From NCBI RefSeq assembly GCF_001045455.1, contig NZ_LFNE01000001.1:310001-374000 (forward strand): DNA of 64,000 nucleotides. Direction: 5' to 3'. Under the pieces are notes generated by a model. That model had not been told where the DNA came from, did not search any database, and was given only the letters and a program-made list of their open reading frames with translations. A program made the translations under genes and the position numbers. Position 1 is the first letter of the stretch. Each line of letters opens with the position of its first letter. Shown piece by piece: positions 34,931 to 44,050 of the stretch. Origin of the DNA: Chryseobacterium sp. FH2. GTDB taxonomy: Bacteria > Bacteroidota > Bacteroidia > Flavobacteriales > Weeksellaceae.

Positions 34931-36027
34931 TGAAAGATAAGAAAGTCATTATATCCGCATTCAGCAATTTATATACAGATCAACGCATAGAAAAGGTTTG
35001 CAGAACTTTATATGAAAACGGATATGAGATTGAATTGATTGGAAATGACTGGAGTGGTGCAGAAAAAATGTCTCGACCCTATTCTTTTGTCCGGCTGAAA
35101 TTAATTTCAAAAAGTTTAAAAACCGCATATTTTGAATTCAATTGGAAATTATATCATGAATTAAAAAAGAAAGCAGATAACAATACGGTTCTTCTTGCCA
35201 ATGATTTGGACGCGTTACTTCCGAATTATCTTTTGGCTAAAAAATTAAATATTCCAATAGTATTTGACAGTCATGAAATTTTTTCGGAAATGCCGGCAAT
35301 TCAGGGCAAAATGTCACAAAAACTATGGCGCTATCTTGAAAAAAAATTAATTCCCAACATAAAATTAATGATTACGGCAAGTTCAGGATATGCCGATTGG
35401 TTTAAAAATAAATATGGAATTTATCCAACGGTTGTTCAAAATGCGCCGCGAAAAATAGATTTTGATATTGAAATTCCTGTAAATACCCCGAAAATTCTTT
35501 TATATCAGGGGGTAATCAACCCATTTCGTGGAATTGACAAGGCTATTTTGGCAATGCACCATCTGGAGAATGTGATTTTTAAGATTGCAGGTGATGGTCC
35601 GAAGAAAAAAGAATATGAAGAATTAGTTATTAAAGAACATCTCCAGCATAAAATTCAGTTTTTAGGAAAATTATTGCCTGAAGATTTGAGAGAAATTACT
35701 TTGACGGCTGACTGTGGTATGAGTATCGAAGAAAATGGAGGAGAAAGTTACTTGTATTCTTTACCTAATAAAGTATTGGACTGTATTCAGGCGCGCGTTC
35801 CGTTAGTTTTGTCCAATCTTCCTGAAATGCAGAATATTAAGCAGCAATTCGATGTTGGAGAAATTATAGAAAACCATGAACCTTTATATATTGCAAGAGC
35901 AATCCAGGCGATTCTAAATAAAGGGAGAAAAATGTATTTACCGGAACTTGAAAAAGCTTCTCATATTCTCTGCTGGGAAAATGAAGAAGTAAAACTGTTA
36001 GAAGTTTTCAAAAGGGCATTCCTATAA
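34930..36027 (+). CDS. Glycosyltransferase, GT4 family
   Basis: From the ATG at 34930 the protein has 365 residues. Its N-terminal Rossmann half contains NDLDALLPNYLLAKK and FDSHEIFSEMP. The C-terminal half has the nucleotide-sugar site: LLYQGVINPFRGIDKAI, KIAGDGPKKKEY and the EX7E-like segment in SIEENGGESYLYSLPNK. It probably adds a sugar to a surface polysaccharide or lipid. The acceptor is unknown. Confidence 0.9.
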   Translation: MKDKKVIISAFSNLYTDQRIEKVCRTLYENGYEIELIGNDWSGAEKMSRPYSFVRLKLISKSLKTAYFEFNWKLYHELKKKADNNTVLLANDLDALLPNYLLAKKLNIPIVFDSHEIFSEMPAIQGKMSQKLWRYLEKKLIPNIKLMITASSGYADWFKNKYGIYPTVVQNAPRKIDFDIEIPVNTPKILLYQGVINPFRGIDKAILAMHHLENVIFKIAGDGPKKKEYEELVIKEHLQHKIQFLGKLLPEDLREITLTADCGMSIEENGGESYLYSLPNKVLDCIQARVPLVLSNLPEMQNIKQQFDVGEIIENHEPLYIARAIQAILNKGRKMYLPELEKASHILCWENEEVKLLEVFKRAFL

Positions 36028-36113
36028 TATTTCTGTTTTAATTTTAATTGAAATAAACATTTAAACATAATTGCAAATAGATTTACATATTAAATTATCT
36101 TTTTAAAATTGGT

Positions 36114-36121
36114 TATCTTTG
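36114..36121 (+). promoter_or_regulatory. Putative -7 promoter element (TATCTTTG) for sufE
   Basis: TATCTTTG lies 18 bases before the ATG at 36140 and overlaps an in-frame TTG at 36119. It therefore favours the ATG start, with a leader near 13 bases. Confidence 0.55.
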
Positions 36122-36139
36122 CAGAAAGAAAGTATAGAA

Positions 36140-36559
36140 ATGACCATTAAAGAAAAACAGCAGGAAATAATCGACGAATTTGCGTTTCTTGAAGATTGGG
36201 AGCAGAAATATGAGTATATCATAGACCTTGGAAAAGAGCTGAAAGGGCTTTCTGATGAGAAAAAAACTGACGAAAACCTGATTAAGGGTTGCCAAAGCAA
36301 AGTATGGATTGATGCTGAATTTAAAGATGGAAAATTGTTCTTTGATGCAGATTCTGACGGAATTTTGCCAAAAGGAATTGTTTCTCTTCTGGTAAGTATC
36401 TACAGTGGACATTCTACGCAGGAAATTTTAGACTCTGATTTTGAATTTATTTCTGAAATCGGGTTGCAGGAATTTCTTTCTCCTTCCAGAGCCAACGGAC
36501 TGATGGCGATGACAAAACAAATTAAATTTTACGCAGTCGCTTATCAACTGAAGTCGTAG
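36140..36559 (+). CDS. sufE: Cysteine desulfuration protein SufE
   Basis: From the ATG at 36140 the protein has 139 residues, the normal SufE length. The sulphur-accepting Cys51 lies in IKGCQSKVW. SufE takes persulphide sulphur from SufS and passes it to the SufBCD scaffold for Fe-S assembly. No other suf gene is in the window. The heptosyltransferase gene starts 2 bases after its stop, so they are co-transcribed. Confidence 0.95.
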   Translation: MTIKEKQQEIIDEFAFLEDWEQKYEYIIDLGKELKGLSDEKKTDENLIKGCQSKVWIDAEFKDGKLFFDADSDGILPKGIVSLLVSIYSGHSTQEILDSDFEFISEIGLQEFLSPSRANGLMAMTKQIKFYAVAYQLKS

Positions 36560-36561
36560 CC

Positions 36562-37527
36562 GTGACAAGAATCTTAGCATATCGTTTTTCGGCTTTTGGT
36601 GATGTTGCGATGACAGCACCGGTTTTTCGTGAGTTTTTGGAACAAAATCCTGATGTGGAAATTGTTATGGTTTCCAGAAGTAATTTTGAGAGTTTATTTG
36701 CTGATATTCCGAATGTTATATTCAAAGGAATCAACTTAGATGATTATAAAGGCTTTTTTGGATTAAACAGGTTGGCAAATGAGCTTGTGAAGGAATTCAA
36801 CCCTGATTTGATTGCAAATCTTCATGACGTTATCAGAACTAAAATTTTAGATAAAATCTACAGGAGAAAAGGCATTAAAGTCTTTAAAATTGACAAAGGC
36901 AAAGAAGAAAAAGAACGTTTGACAGACGTTTGGAATCTTCATAAAGTGCAATTAAAGAAAACGGTAGAGCGCTATGCTGATGTTTTCCGGGAAATGGGCT
37001 ACAAAGTGGAACTTTCTCATCAATTACGATCTGTTTCACAAGAAAAGTCGGGAATAGGTTTTGCTCCTTTTGCTCAACATAAAGGGAAAATGCTTCCTCT
37101 TGAGAAATCTTACGAATTGGCAAGGCATTTAGCTCAAAAAAATACAATTTATTTTTTCGGAGGAGGAAAAAAAGAAACGGAAACACTGGAAAAGTGGGAA
37201 AGCATGATTCCTAATTCCAAAAGTTTATCAGGAAAATTAAGCCTAAAAGAAGAACTAAAAAAAATATCGGAACTCGAGCTGATGATCTCTATGGATTCTG
37301 CCAATATGCATTTGGCAAGCCTTGTAGGAACCAGATGTGTTTCTGTTTGGGGATCAACCCACCCATACGCCGGATTTTTAGGATTCGGGCAAAGTGAAGA
37401 TGATGTGGTCCAGGTAAAAGATTTGACTTGCCGGCCTTGTTCTGTTTTTGGTGATAAAGAATGTTATCGCGACGACTGGGCATGCCTGGAAGAGCTTGAT
37501 ATTCAGAAAATTATCGATAAAATTTAA
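36562..37527 (+). CDS. Glycosyltransferase family 9 (heptosyltransferase-like)
   Basis: The 321-residue protein starts at GTG and begins RILAYRFSAFGDVAMTAPV, the usual GT9 opening. The C-terminal half holds FGGGKKETETLEKW and SMDSANMHLASLVGT, the nucleotide-sugar site of ADP-heptose:LPS transferases. It probably adds a sugar to the lipopolysaccharide core. Four cysteines near the end (CRPCSVFGDKECYRDDWAC) are common in this branch. Confidence 0.9.
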   Translation: MTRILAYRFSAFGDVAMTAPVFREFLEQNPDVEIVMVSRSNFESLFADIPNVIFKGINLDDYKGFFGLNRLANELVKEFNPDLIANLHDVIRTKILDKIYRRKGIKVFKIDKGKEEKERLTDVWNLHKVQLKKTVERYADVFREMGYKVELSHQLRSVSQEKSGIGFAPFAQHKGKMLPLEKSYELARHLAQKNTIYFFGGGKKETETLEKWESMIPNSKSLSGKLSLKEELKKISELELMISMDSANMHLASLVGTRCVSVWGSTHPYAGFLGFGQSEDDVVQVKDLTCRPCSVFGDKECYRDDWACLEELDIQKIIDKI

Positions 37528-37568
37528 AATAAGGAAAAGGCTCCTATTAGGAGCCTTTTCCTTATTTT
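37526..37568. terminator. Long bidirectional terminator, perfect 19-bp stem
   Basis: AAAATAAGGAAAAGGCTCC pairs perfectly with its complement at 37550-37568 around TATTA. The stem includes the stop codons of both the GT9 gene and the convergent secreted-protein gene. Confidence 0.9.
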
Positions 37569-38056
37569 AAAGGAGTTTCAATATATGCTTTTTTCTGTTT
37601 TTCTTCTGCGGTATAAATTTCTTTATTGTTGATATCAGTCAGTTTTATGTAATCTCCTGATCTATTTACTTTTAAAGTTATTTTCTTTTTATCGGAAGGA
37701 TTTGTGAGAATGATTGTGTTACCTTTCATTGTAACATCTAATTCAATCTCTTTTGTATCATATAAAACGTTAGATTTTTTAATATCCTGATCAACAAGTT
37801 TTACCTGTTTTTTGGGTGAACAAAGTTCCAGATATGCTTTTTCATTACTTTCAAAGATTAATATTTTTAAAAATACTTGTTTCGCTTTAATATAAACCAC
37901 ATTTTTGGTATCGATATAATGACTGTATGTTGCGTTATCTGTGAAGGAAAGATCCGTAAGTTTTGAAGATTTTATGACTTCAGGAACTTGTTTTTTCTGT
38001 GAATAGATGTTTTGGAACGTAACTGTTAATACTAACGATAAAAATAGTGCTTTCAT
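37562..38056 (-). CDS. Secreted protein, last gene of the PAAR-like cassette
   Basis: The 164-residue protein has a signal peptide ending near NIYSQ. The mature part is Lys-rich and beta-like. No family is recognised. It is 15 bases from the gene before it and ends in the long terminator, so it is the last gene of the six-gene unit headed at 43897. A role in protection against the cassette's large protein is possible but inferred only from position. Confidence 0.75.
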   Translation of the reverse strand: MKALFLSLVLTVTFQNIYSQKKQVPEVIKSSKLTDLSFTDNATYSHYIDTKNVVYIKAKQVFLKILIFESNEKAYLELCSPKKQVKLVDQDIKKSNVLYDTKEIELDVTMKGNTIILTNPSDKKKITLKVNRSGDYIKLTDINNKEIYTAEEKQKKAYIETPLK

Positions 38057-38071
38057 TTATAATTTATTAAA

Positions 38072-38617
38072 TTATTTCTTCTCCATGAAGTTTTGAAGTT
38101 GGCTTTTCATTCTAAATTCAAACAAAAATAAGAAAAGATAATAGAACGTTCCGAAGAGGAAAGATTTTTCAGAAAGGTGAAACCATTTGGTCAGAATAGC
38201 AGAAATTACGAGTAAAACAATTCCTGCAATCATCACAATAAAGTTGAAAAAGTCTGTATTGCTTTCCACTTCTCCATTCAAATGATTATTGATAATGGGC
38301 TGAATAGCGGCGATGAAAATAGGCAAAGAAAACAGAATATCCTGTGTTATAAATAAAATGAGTATTGGAACAAAGATCAATGCAATCAAAAAAACAGAGA
38401 AAAATATTTTTCCTGTTCCTTTTTCATTTACGAAAGAAAACCAAAAATAAAGACTCAGGAACCAGAACAATTGCATGAATGGTGTATATAGTACAAAATC
38501 GAGCTTTAAGGCATAAAATTCCCGGCCTGTAAAAAAGCATTGCTTCAAATACAACAATGCCATTAATAGGTATATCCAAGTAGAGGAAGAACGTAAAATA
38601 TTTAATATTCTTCGCAT
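38072..38617 (-). CDS. Multi-pass membrane protein in the PAAR-like cassette
   Basis: The 181-residue protein has about five hydrophobic helices, the first near YLLMALLYLKQCF, and a basic C-terminus ending RMKSQLQNFMEKK. No family is recognised. It is 7 bases from the lipoprotein gene and 15 from the secreted-protein gene. By location it could be an inner-membrane immunity factor. Confidence 0.72.
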   Translation of the reverse strand: MRRILNILRSSSTWIYLLMALLYLKQCFFTGREFYALKLDFVLYTPFMQLFWFLSLYFWFSFVNEKGTGKIFFSVFLIALIFVPILILFITQDILFSLPIFIAAIQPIINNHLNGEVESNTDFFNFIVMIAGIVLLVISAILTKWFHLSEKSFLFGTFYYLFLFLFEFRMKSQLQNFMEKK

Positions 38618-38624
38618 AAATCTT

Positions 38625-39521
38625 TTATCTGATAACTTCTAAAGGCGCACCTTTTTTCGGACGGTGAAGAACCAAATCATAAATTTCTGTACTGTTATCT
38701 TTCAGTTTAGCCTGAAGTGGAGATTCGTCTTTGCTTTTGCTGTCGGTTCTGATAAGCGCTACCATTCTTCCTTGTCCGTAAAATGCCAATTTATAGTTTT
38801 CTAACGGCAAAACCTCTGTAATATTTTGAATCGTAGCGGTTGTTTCAGATTTATCCTGTTGAATATCTGAATCGCTGAAGTATAAGGCTTTATCAATTTC
38901 AGTATCTCTTGTTTTCGTTTTAGCTAAAAAAGAAGAGACATCTTTCTTTTGAAGAATATCTCGAAAGTTATTGTAAACGGCTAAAACTTCCTTTAAAAGA
39001 ACGTCTTTATCTTCATTTAATAAAGTCTCAGATTGTGACCACCCGACAACTTTGTAAGGAACAGTTGAGGTGAAATCCCAAATTTGGGTAAATTCTTTCA
39101 CTTTTTTGGATTTTTCAGTGTCAAATTTACAGTCGACGATGGTTTCATAATCCGGAGAATCCATGCTTGCATATTTTAATACTCTGAATTTATAATATTT
39201 AAGTTCTGTATCATCCAATTCTTTGTCGGATTTTAAAGCAATTTTAATGCTTTGTTTTCCAGAACCTAAAATTTCTCTGTTGATAGGAATGGTAAGATTT
39301 GTCGCTCCGGTTTGATAATAATAAGCAACTAAAATATCATTAATATAAACCTGAAAATCTCCCGAAGCATCGAGACTTAGAGCATAAAAAGGGCCGGATG
39401 TATTTTGTTTCATTTTGTTTTCGTGATTAGTATTAAGACTTGATGTTTGTATGTTGCTGTCTTTTTTCTGACAACTTATGATATTGAAAAACAGCAGCGC
39501 AAATAAAATGTTCTTACTCAT
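38625..39521 (-). CDS. Lipoprotein in the PAAR-like cassette
   Basis: The 298-residue protein has a lipoprotein signal with lipobox IISC (Cys about 17). The mature part starts with a beta-rich region, LSLDASGDFQVYINDILVAYY, that looks like a binding module. A helical region and a strand-rich end follow. It begins 4 bases after the 956-residue gene. A periplasmic lipoprotein directly after a candidate effector is a common immunity arrangement; this is inference. Confidence 0.76.
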   Translation of the reverse strand: MSKNILFALLFFNIISCQKKDSNIQTSSLNTNHENKMKQNTSGPFYALSLDASGDFQVYINDILVAYYYQTGATNLTIPINREILGSGKQSIKIALKSDKELDDTELKYYKFRVLKYASMDSPDYETIVDCKFDTEKSKKVKEFTQIWDFTSTVPYKVVGWSQSETLLNEDKDVLLKEVLAVYNNFRDILQKKDVSSFLAKTKTRDTEIDKALYFSDSDIQQDKSETTATIQNITEVLPLENYKLAFYGQGRMVALIRTDSKSKDESPLQAKLKDNSTEIYDLVLHRPKKGAPLEVIR

Positions 39522-39525
39522 TACA

Positions 39526-42396
39526 TTAATATTTATTTTCTTTTCCTTCTCCGAAGGTCATGCTTACGGGAGTTCCCGTATAACTAGGTATCAGTTTAAA
39601 TGGATCCAGCGTCTCAGGCGCTTTATTTTTAGAATTTCTCTTCATTGAAAATTTATAATAAACCGTTACCATAAGACCGGAAAATTTGGTTGTAATATCT
39701 ACCTTGTTATCCCAGTCAAAATTTGGACTTAAAGTTATTTTAAATGAACAATCTGCTTTTACTCCCGCCTGTAGCTCCACTTCAGGGAATTTATTGATTT
39801 GCTTGTTGCTCATTGCCAATCCCATTTCCAGCTCCAGTTTTCCGCCAAAAGTTCCGGAAAGTTTCATGTCTGAATCCCATCTCTGACCTTCGGGCTTGGC
39901 ATCATTCCATTTAATATAAGCTTCTTCGAGTGCTAAATTAGCATAAAAAGTAAGATCTATACGGTAGTTTATACTTAAAGAATTGAAAGACATTTTTTCA
40001 ATAAGCCAGGTCGTCAAATCCAGAAAAGTGATAAACTTTCCGTACACCGGAATTTTATCGGCTAAGGCGAGTAAATCAATTTTTAAATCTCCACCAATGA
40101 GAGGGGCGCATTTTACTTTTCCGGCAATTTCTAAACCTACGAAATCACCACTTTTGGCAAATTTCCAGCTGACTCCTGCAGACGGAGCGGGAGGGAGCAG
40201 AGAAAGGCTCATCATGCTTCTTCTTCCCGCAAGTGATGGTGGAAGGGTATCTGCTGCATCTCTGGCGTCTTTTGCGCCTGCAATTTTATCGGCAAGATCA
40301 TAGACAGATTTTAAAATGCCGATCATTTTTCGGTATTTTTCAGCGAATTTCCAGCTTAACTCGTGAGATTCTCCACCATTGAAGGTAACTTTAGCCGAAA
40401 GACCAAAATTTCCTTTCATCGTTCCATAATAACGATTGGCGGCTGTTCCTATTTTCTTTTGGCCGTCTTTTGCATTTTTGTTGTTAGTATTTTCCTCGCG
40501 GCGCAAATCTCCGAGCGCGCCCACATCGCCTGTGTTTCTAACATCTCTCAATGAAATGGAATCTCTTGTAGCCTTACTTTCTGTCCCGTAAATATCATAA
40601 GTTGGTTCAGAATTTCCGAACCAAACGGGATCTGTGGTGTTGTACAGAATATTAAACGACCATTCTACATCAGGAAAAATTCTTATTCTCGCTAATTGAT
40701 TCGGATATCTGCATGTAGATATTGGAACAAAATAAGACTGAATTTTGTCTTTCGATAAAAAGAAATAATTGGCCAGCCATGCATCTGCTACAGGAACATC
40801 ATTAAATTCGTTTTTAGCGACGACAACGGTTTTATTATAGTAATAGCTTAAATTTAATTCTAACTTGTTCTCACCAATATAATTAAAATCAACACCTTCT
40901 TTCCAGTCCTGAACATCAGAAACGTCTCCCGATGGAGCTTTGTTTGGATCGGCATAAACGTCTGTGTCATTCGCCTGAGTTGGGTCAGTTTTAGTGGAAT
41001 AACCTTTTTTTGTCCAGTGTGGGGCTAGCACTCTGTCCATTAAAAATAAATTTTGCGGATGATCGTGCTTTTCCCCCTCAGGAAGAAGAACACCGGTACA
41101 AAGCACATTTTTATTCTCAAGCTTATCTAAGGTGATCGATACTTTTTTCTTTTTCTTATCTCCGGTTACAATGTCATATGTACTGATGGTTTTATCCATT
41201 TTATCTGTTGCATCTTCATCAAAAATGACAAGAGGAGCTTTGGTTTTATCATCTTCATCAGCGATTGAAATTTTGCTGTACCCGCACGGATCAAACTCTT
41301 TCTTTTGATATTCTATATCACCGATATATTGAATCATGTTTGACTTTCTTACCTCCATTTGTTTAAGAATAGTCTCGGTAGATTCATATTTTACGGCAAA
41401 AACGGACGAAACTTCCACTTCGTCAAAGTCTCTGTGAGAATCTGCAACCTTTCGAATTTGGTTGGAGTCTGGCTGAAAAGTGTATTCTTTTTTAGTTTTT
41501 TTATTGGTTACCTTTATTTTAACCGAATAATTCTTCGTTTTCTGATCCTTTTTATGAAGCTTGTCTCTCCAAGAAGGATCAATGTAAACAGGAAATTCAT
41601 AACCAATATTTGCTGAAGTCAAAGAAACACTTCCGTTGGCTTTTTTTATTACAGGAGAATAGTCTTGTAATTTTCCTTTAATAATTGGTTCCTGAACAAT
41701 TACGTTATTATTTTCATCGGTAAGATGTATCTCGACTTCCAAATCCGCATAAGTTGGTTCTACTTCAATTTTTCCATACTTTTCAAGATACTGATCGCTG
41801 ATTTTCAAAGGAAGCATGTGAGCCCAAGCATAAAATTTTATGGTTTCGCCATAAGAATAATAGCCGTCATTGATTCTAAATTCTTTTATTTCAGGATCTA
41901 TCTTCTGTTTATCGAAATAAGCTAAATAAATTTTAGGTTTATCAATCGTAAGAAAAAGGAAATTGAGCCCTTTTCCGGGAACCATGCTGAAAACCTCCAT
42001 TCTATGATAGTTTCCAAGCCAAACGTCATTGGATTCGGGTGTGATTTCTATTGTAGACCCCTGTTTGTACTGCATATCAATTCCCATAAATTCTACGGGT
42101 TTCGGACCGCCGCCTAAATCTGCCCAAAGAGGAAGTTTTTCTCCTTTCGGTGTTTTTTTAGCTTCTTCCCAAAGATAGGATAGAATGAAGGCCCATTTTG
42201 CTTCAGCAACGGTGGTGTTCGGATTAGAAGTTCTTTCTCCCAGAATCGTGGAGTCATTTTCTAAAACGAAACGGTGTTTCCTTCCGCTTAATAAATAAAG
42301 TACAGCGTCTGGAACAACCGTAAATGCTTTTGTGCCGTCAATTTCATGATAGCAGGCTTTTATACCTCTTACAATTTCTCCCATGTTATTTTGCAT
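39526..42396 (-). CDS. Large protein linked to DUF4280 PAAR-like protein; candidate effector
   Basis: The 956-residue protein has no signal peptide and no clear membrane domain. The N-terminal 120 residues (VPDAVLYLLSGRKHRFVL, AKWAFILSYLWEEAKK) look like a globular head. Beta-rich Ig-like stretches follow to about 350, then a mixed region to about 640. A helical stretch (KIAGAKDARDAADTLPP) and a beta-rich C-terminal third with LALADKIPVYGKFITFLD complete it. The start overlaps the end of the DUF4280 gene by 11 bases, so the two are translationally coupled. No enzyme motif was recognised. Cargo of a type VI-like spike is the best guess. Confidence 0.8.
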   Translation of the reverse strand: MQNNMGEIVRGIKACYHEIDGTKAFTVVPDAVLYLLSGRKHRFVLENDSTILGERTSNPNTTVAEAKWAFILSYLWEEAKKTPKGEKLPLWADLGGGPKPVEFMGIDMQYKQGSTIEITPESNDVWLGNYHRMEVFSMVPGKGLNFLFLTIDKPKIYLAYFDKQKIDPEIKEFRINDGYYSYGETIKFYAWAHMLPLKISDQYLEKYGKIEVEPTYADLEVEIHLTDENNNVIVQEPIIKGKLQDYSPVIKKANGSVSLTSANIGYEFPVYIDPSWRDKLHKKDQKTKNYSVKIKVTNKKTKKEYTFQPDSNQIRKVADSHRDFDEVEVSSVFAVKYESTETILKQMEVRKSNMIQYIGDIEYQKKEFDPCGYSKISIADEDDKTKAPLVIFDEDATDKMDKTISTYDIVTGDKKKKKVSITLDKLENKNVLCTGVLLPEGEKHDHPQNLFLMDRVLAPHWTKKGYSTKTDPTQANDTDVYADPNKAPSGDVSDVQDWKEGVDFNYIGENKLELNLSYYYNKTVVVAKNEFNDVPVADAWLANYFFLSKDKIQSYFVPISTCRYPNQLARIRIFPDVEWSFNILYNTTDPVWFGNSEPTYDIYGTESKATRDSISLRDVRNTGDVGALGDLRREENTNNKNAKDGQKKIGTAANRYYGTMKGNFGLSAKVTFNGGESHELSWKFAEKYRKMIGILKSVYDLADKIAGAKDARDAADTLPPSLAGRRSMMSLSLLPPAPSAGVSWKFAKSGDFVGLEIAGKVKCAPLIGGDLKIDLLALADKIPVYGKFITFLDLTTWLIEKMSFNSLSINYRIDLTFYANLALEEAYIKWNDAKPEGQRWDSDMKLSGTFGGKLELEMGLAMSNKQINKFPEVELQAGVKADCSFKITLSPNFDWDNKVDITTKFSGLMVTVYYKFSMKRNSKNKAPETLDPFKLIPSYTGTPVSMTFGEGKENKY

Positions 42397-42862
42397 TTAA
42401 ATGATCGTACGGGTAAGTAAGATTATAGTTTTTCATGTCTATAATCGGGCTTATGTGGGACTGAAGCTCTTCATCGGCGCCTTGAATATTGCTTTGAGAG
42501 GGCTCACCGATTTGCCCGGTTTTCATGATGCTTATGCAGTCTTTTCCTCCAATAGGGCAGGTTGCTTTGCTGTCCTGAAGCAAGATATAACCATCGGGGG
42601 GAGAATATTTTTCTTTTTCATAAAAACCGCTCCATTCCGTCACGGTAGCCACGCAGGGAGCATTATTCATTTTTTTGCAAGAACCAAAAGTGTTTTTCTC
42701 GAAAGTAGTTCCGATATCTTTGTGAGTGGCGGCCAATTTTGTACTGCCGTTAAGATCATTGATGAAATATTTTTGCTGGGTGAGTACTTTTAATGCATCC
42801 GGAGTAGTACCAAACTGACATTGGCACAAGGCTCCCTGTACTACTTTTTCTTTTAAAGACAT
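42386..42862 (-). CDS. DUF4280 PAAR-like spike protein
   Basis: The 158-residue protein opens VVQGALCQCQFGTTPDAL, then ATHKDIG and FGSCKKMNNAPC, then LLQDSKATCPIGGKDCISIMKTGQ. This is the DUF4280 pattern, a family related to PAAR spike-tip proteins with several conserved cysteines. PAAR proteins cap the VgrG spike of type VI systems and carry effectors. No Tss or VgrG gene lies in the window. The short gene ends in an overlap with the 956-residue candidate effector. Confidence 0.9.
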   Translation of the reverse strand: MSLKEKVVQGALCQCQFGTTPDALKVLTQQKYFINDLNGSTKLAATHKDIGTTFEKNTFGSCKKMNNAPCVATVTEWSGFYEKEKYSPPDGYILLQDSKATCPIGGKDCISIMKTGQIGEPSQSNIQGADEELQSHISPIIDMKNYNLTYPYDHLNAK

Positions 42863-42916
42863 ATTAATATAATTTGTGTGGTGTGTAAATTTAGTGTTTT
42901 TTATTCAAACAGGTTT

Positions 42917-43897
42917 TTACCAGTCATTTTCATATTCATTTTTATAAAACCCCCAACGGTTAGGCTCAGAAACGACAAGTCCACCAGTGATAAAAGGACT
43001 GGTTCTGCTTAATTCTTTATCTTTAAATTCTTCAGTATTTTCCTGATATTGGGTGTAATTTATTCTTTTTACAAAAATTTTATTTCCTGACCAATCTTTT
43101 GTGTAAACTTCAAAATAAGCCTGAATATGCATTGGGAAATGATGATAAAGATCCATATCAAAAATGACTTTTAAACTCATGAAATAATGTTGATCTGGAT
43201 TGTTTTCAGGAACAAAATGAGAATGTGCATTTTGTTCGTGACTTTCAAATTCAATAACAAATGAATGATAATTTGTCGGGATTTTATTAATGGTCTGAAT
43301 TCCAGTAAATTTTAAAGGGGATTTGTAAGGAACAACTGCCAAATAAAGAGAGGTTTCCGCCTTTCTTGTTTCTCCGTAGTCAATGAATTTTGGGTGAAAA
43401 AAAACGTTCCAAAACCAATCGTATTGGAGGCTCCTTTCTAAAGCTGTTTTATTGTCAATTTTTTTATCGACAGTGAGGAGAAAATTAGTCAATGATTCAC
43501 CAGAATATTTTTCTAAAATTTTAGATTTTTCCTGAATCCAACGTTCTTTTATTTCCTTAATATTAATGATTTCGTTGCTGGAAAGCCCCTTTTCATTGAT
43601 ATGAGTCGTAACAGGATATAGAGATTTTGAAACCGAATTTGAAAGCATTTCGCTAATGCTGTCTGGTTTGTGCTGATCAAAAAACACGTTCTCTTTAATG
43701 ATGCTTAAAAAGCCTTTGTGGCTCTCGATATTTAAATCAACAGTAACGTTATAATCAATTCTTTTTAATGGAATTTCTTCGCTGTTTGAGAAATATTTTA
43801 CGGAAACATTATACTTCCTTTGCTGTAAACCCTGTGGTTTTATTCGAAGGGTGTTGAGTCGTCTTAATATTTCTTTTTTTGACATGGATATGTCCAT
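42917..43897 (-). CDS. Unknown protein heading the PAAR-like cassette
   Basis: The 326-residue protein has no signal peptide or membrane helix. It has a helical middle (EIKERWIQEKSKILEKY) and beta-rich ends, and finishes GLVVSEPNRWGFYKN. No family is recognised. It is the first gene of the cassette, 54 bases before the DUF4280 gene, with a -7 element upstream. A loading adaptor or chaperone for the spike/effector is plausible from its position, nothing more. Confidence 0.75.
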   Translation of the reverse strand: MDISMSKKEILRRLNTLRIKPQGLQQRKYNVSVKYFSNSEEIPLKRIDYNVTVDLNIESHKGFLSIIKENVFFDQHKPDSISEMLSNSVSKSLYPVTTHINEKGLSSNEIINIKEIKERWIQEKSKILEKYSGESLTNFLLTVDKKIDNKTALERSLQYDWFWNVFFHPKFIDYGETRKAETSLYLAVVPYKSPLKFTGIQTINKIPTNYHSFVIEFESHEQNAHSHFVPENNPDQHYFMSLKVIFDMDLYHHFPMHIQAYFEVYTKDWSGNKIFVKRINYTQYQENTEEFKDKELSRTSPFITGGLVVSEPNRWGFYKNEYENDW

Positions 43898-43939
43898 AAT
43901 TCATTCATTTTAGCCTTCAGACATAAAGTTTTATTGTTC

Positions 43940-43947
43940 CAAATTTA
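43940..43947 (-). promoter_or_regulatory. Putative -7 promoter element (TAAATTTG) of the PAAR-like cassette
   Basis: On the minus strand the sequence reads TAAATTTG, matching TAnnTTTG, about 43 bases before the first gene of the cassette. No convincing -33 TTG was found. Confidence 0.45.
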
Positions 43948-44050
43948 ATAAATAGAATATAAATGACTGAAAATTTAAACTCAATCACAGAAATTGAGAT
44001 GAAATTGAATATTTGGTTTAAAACTTTTATATTGCATTAAAACAACACAC

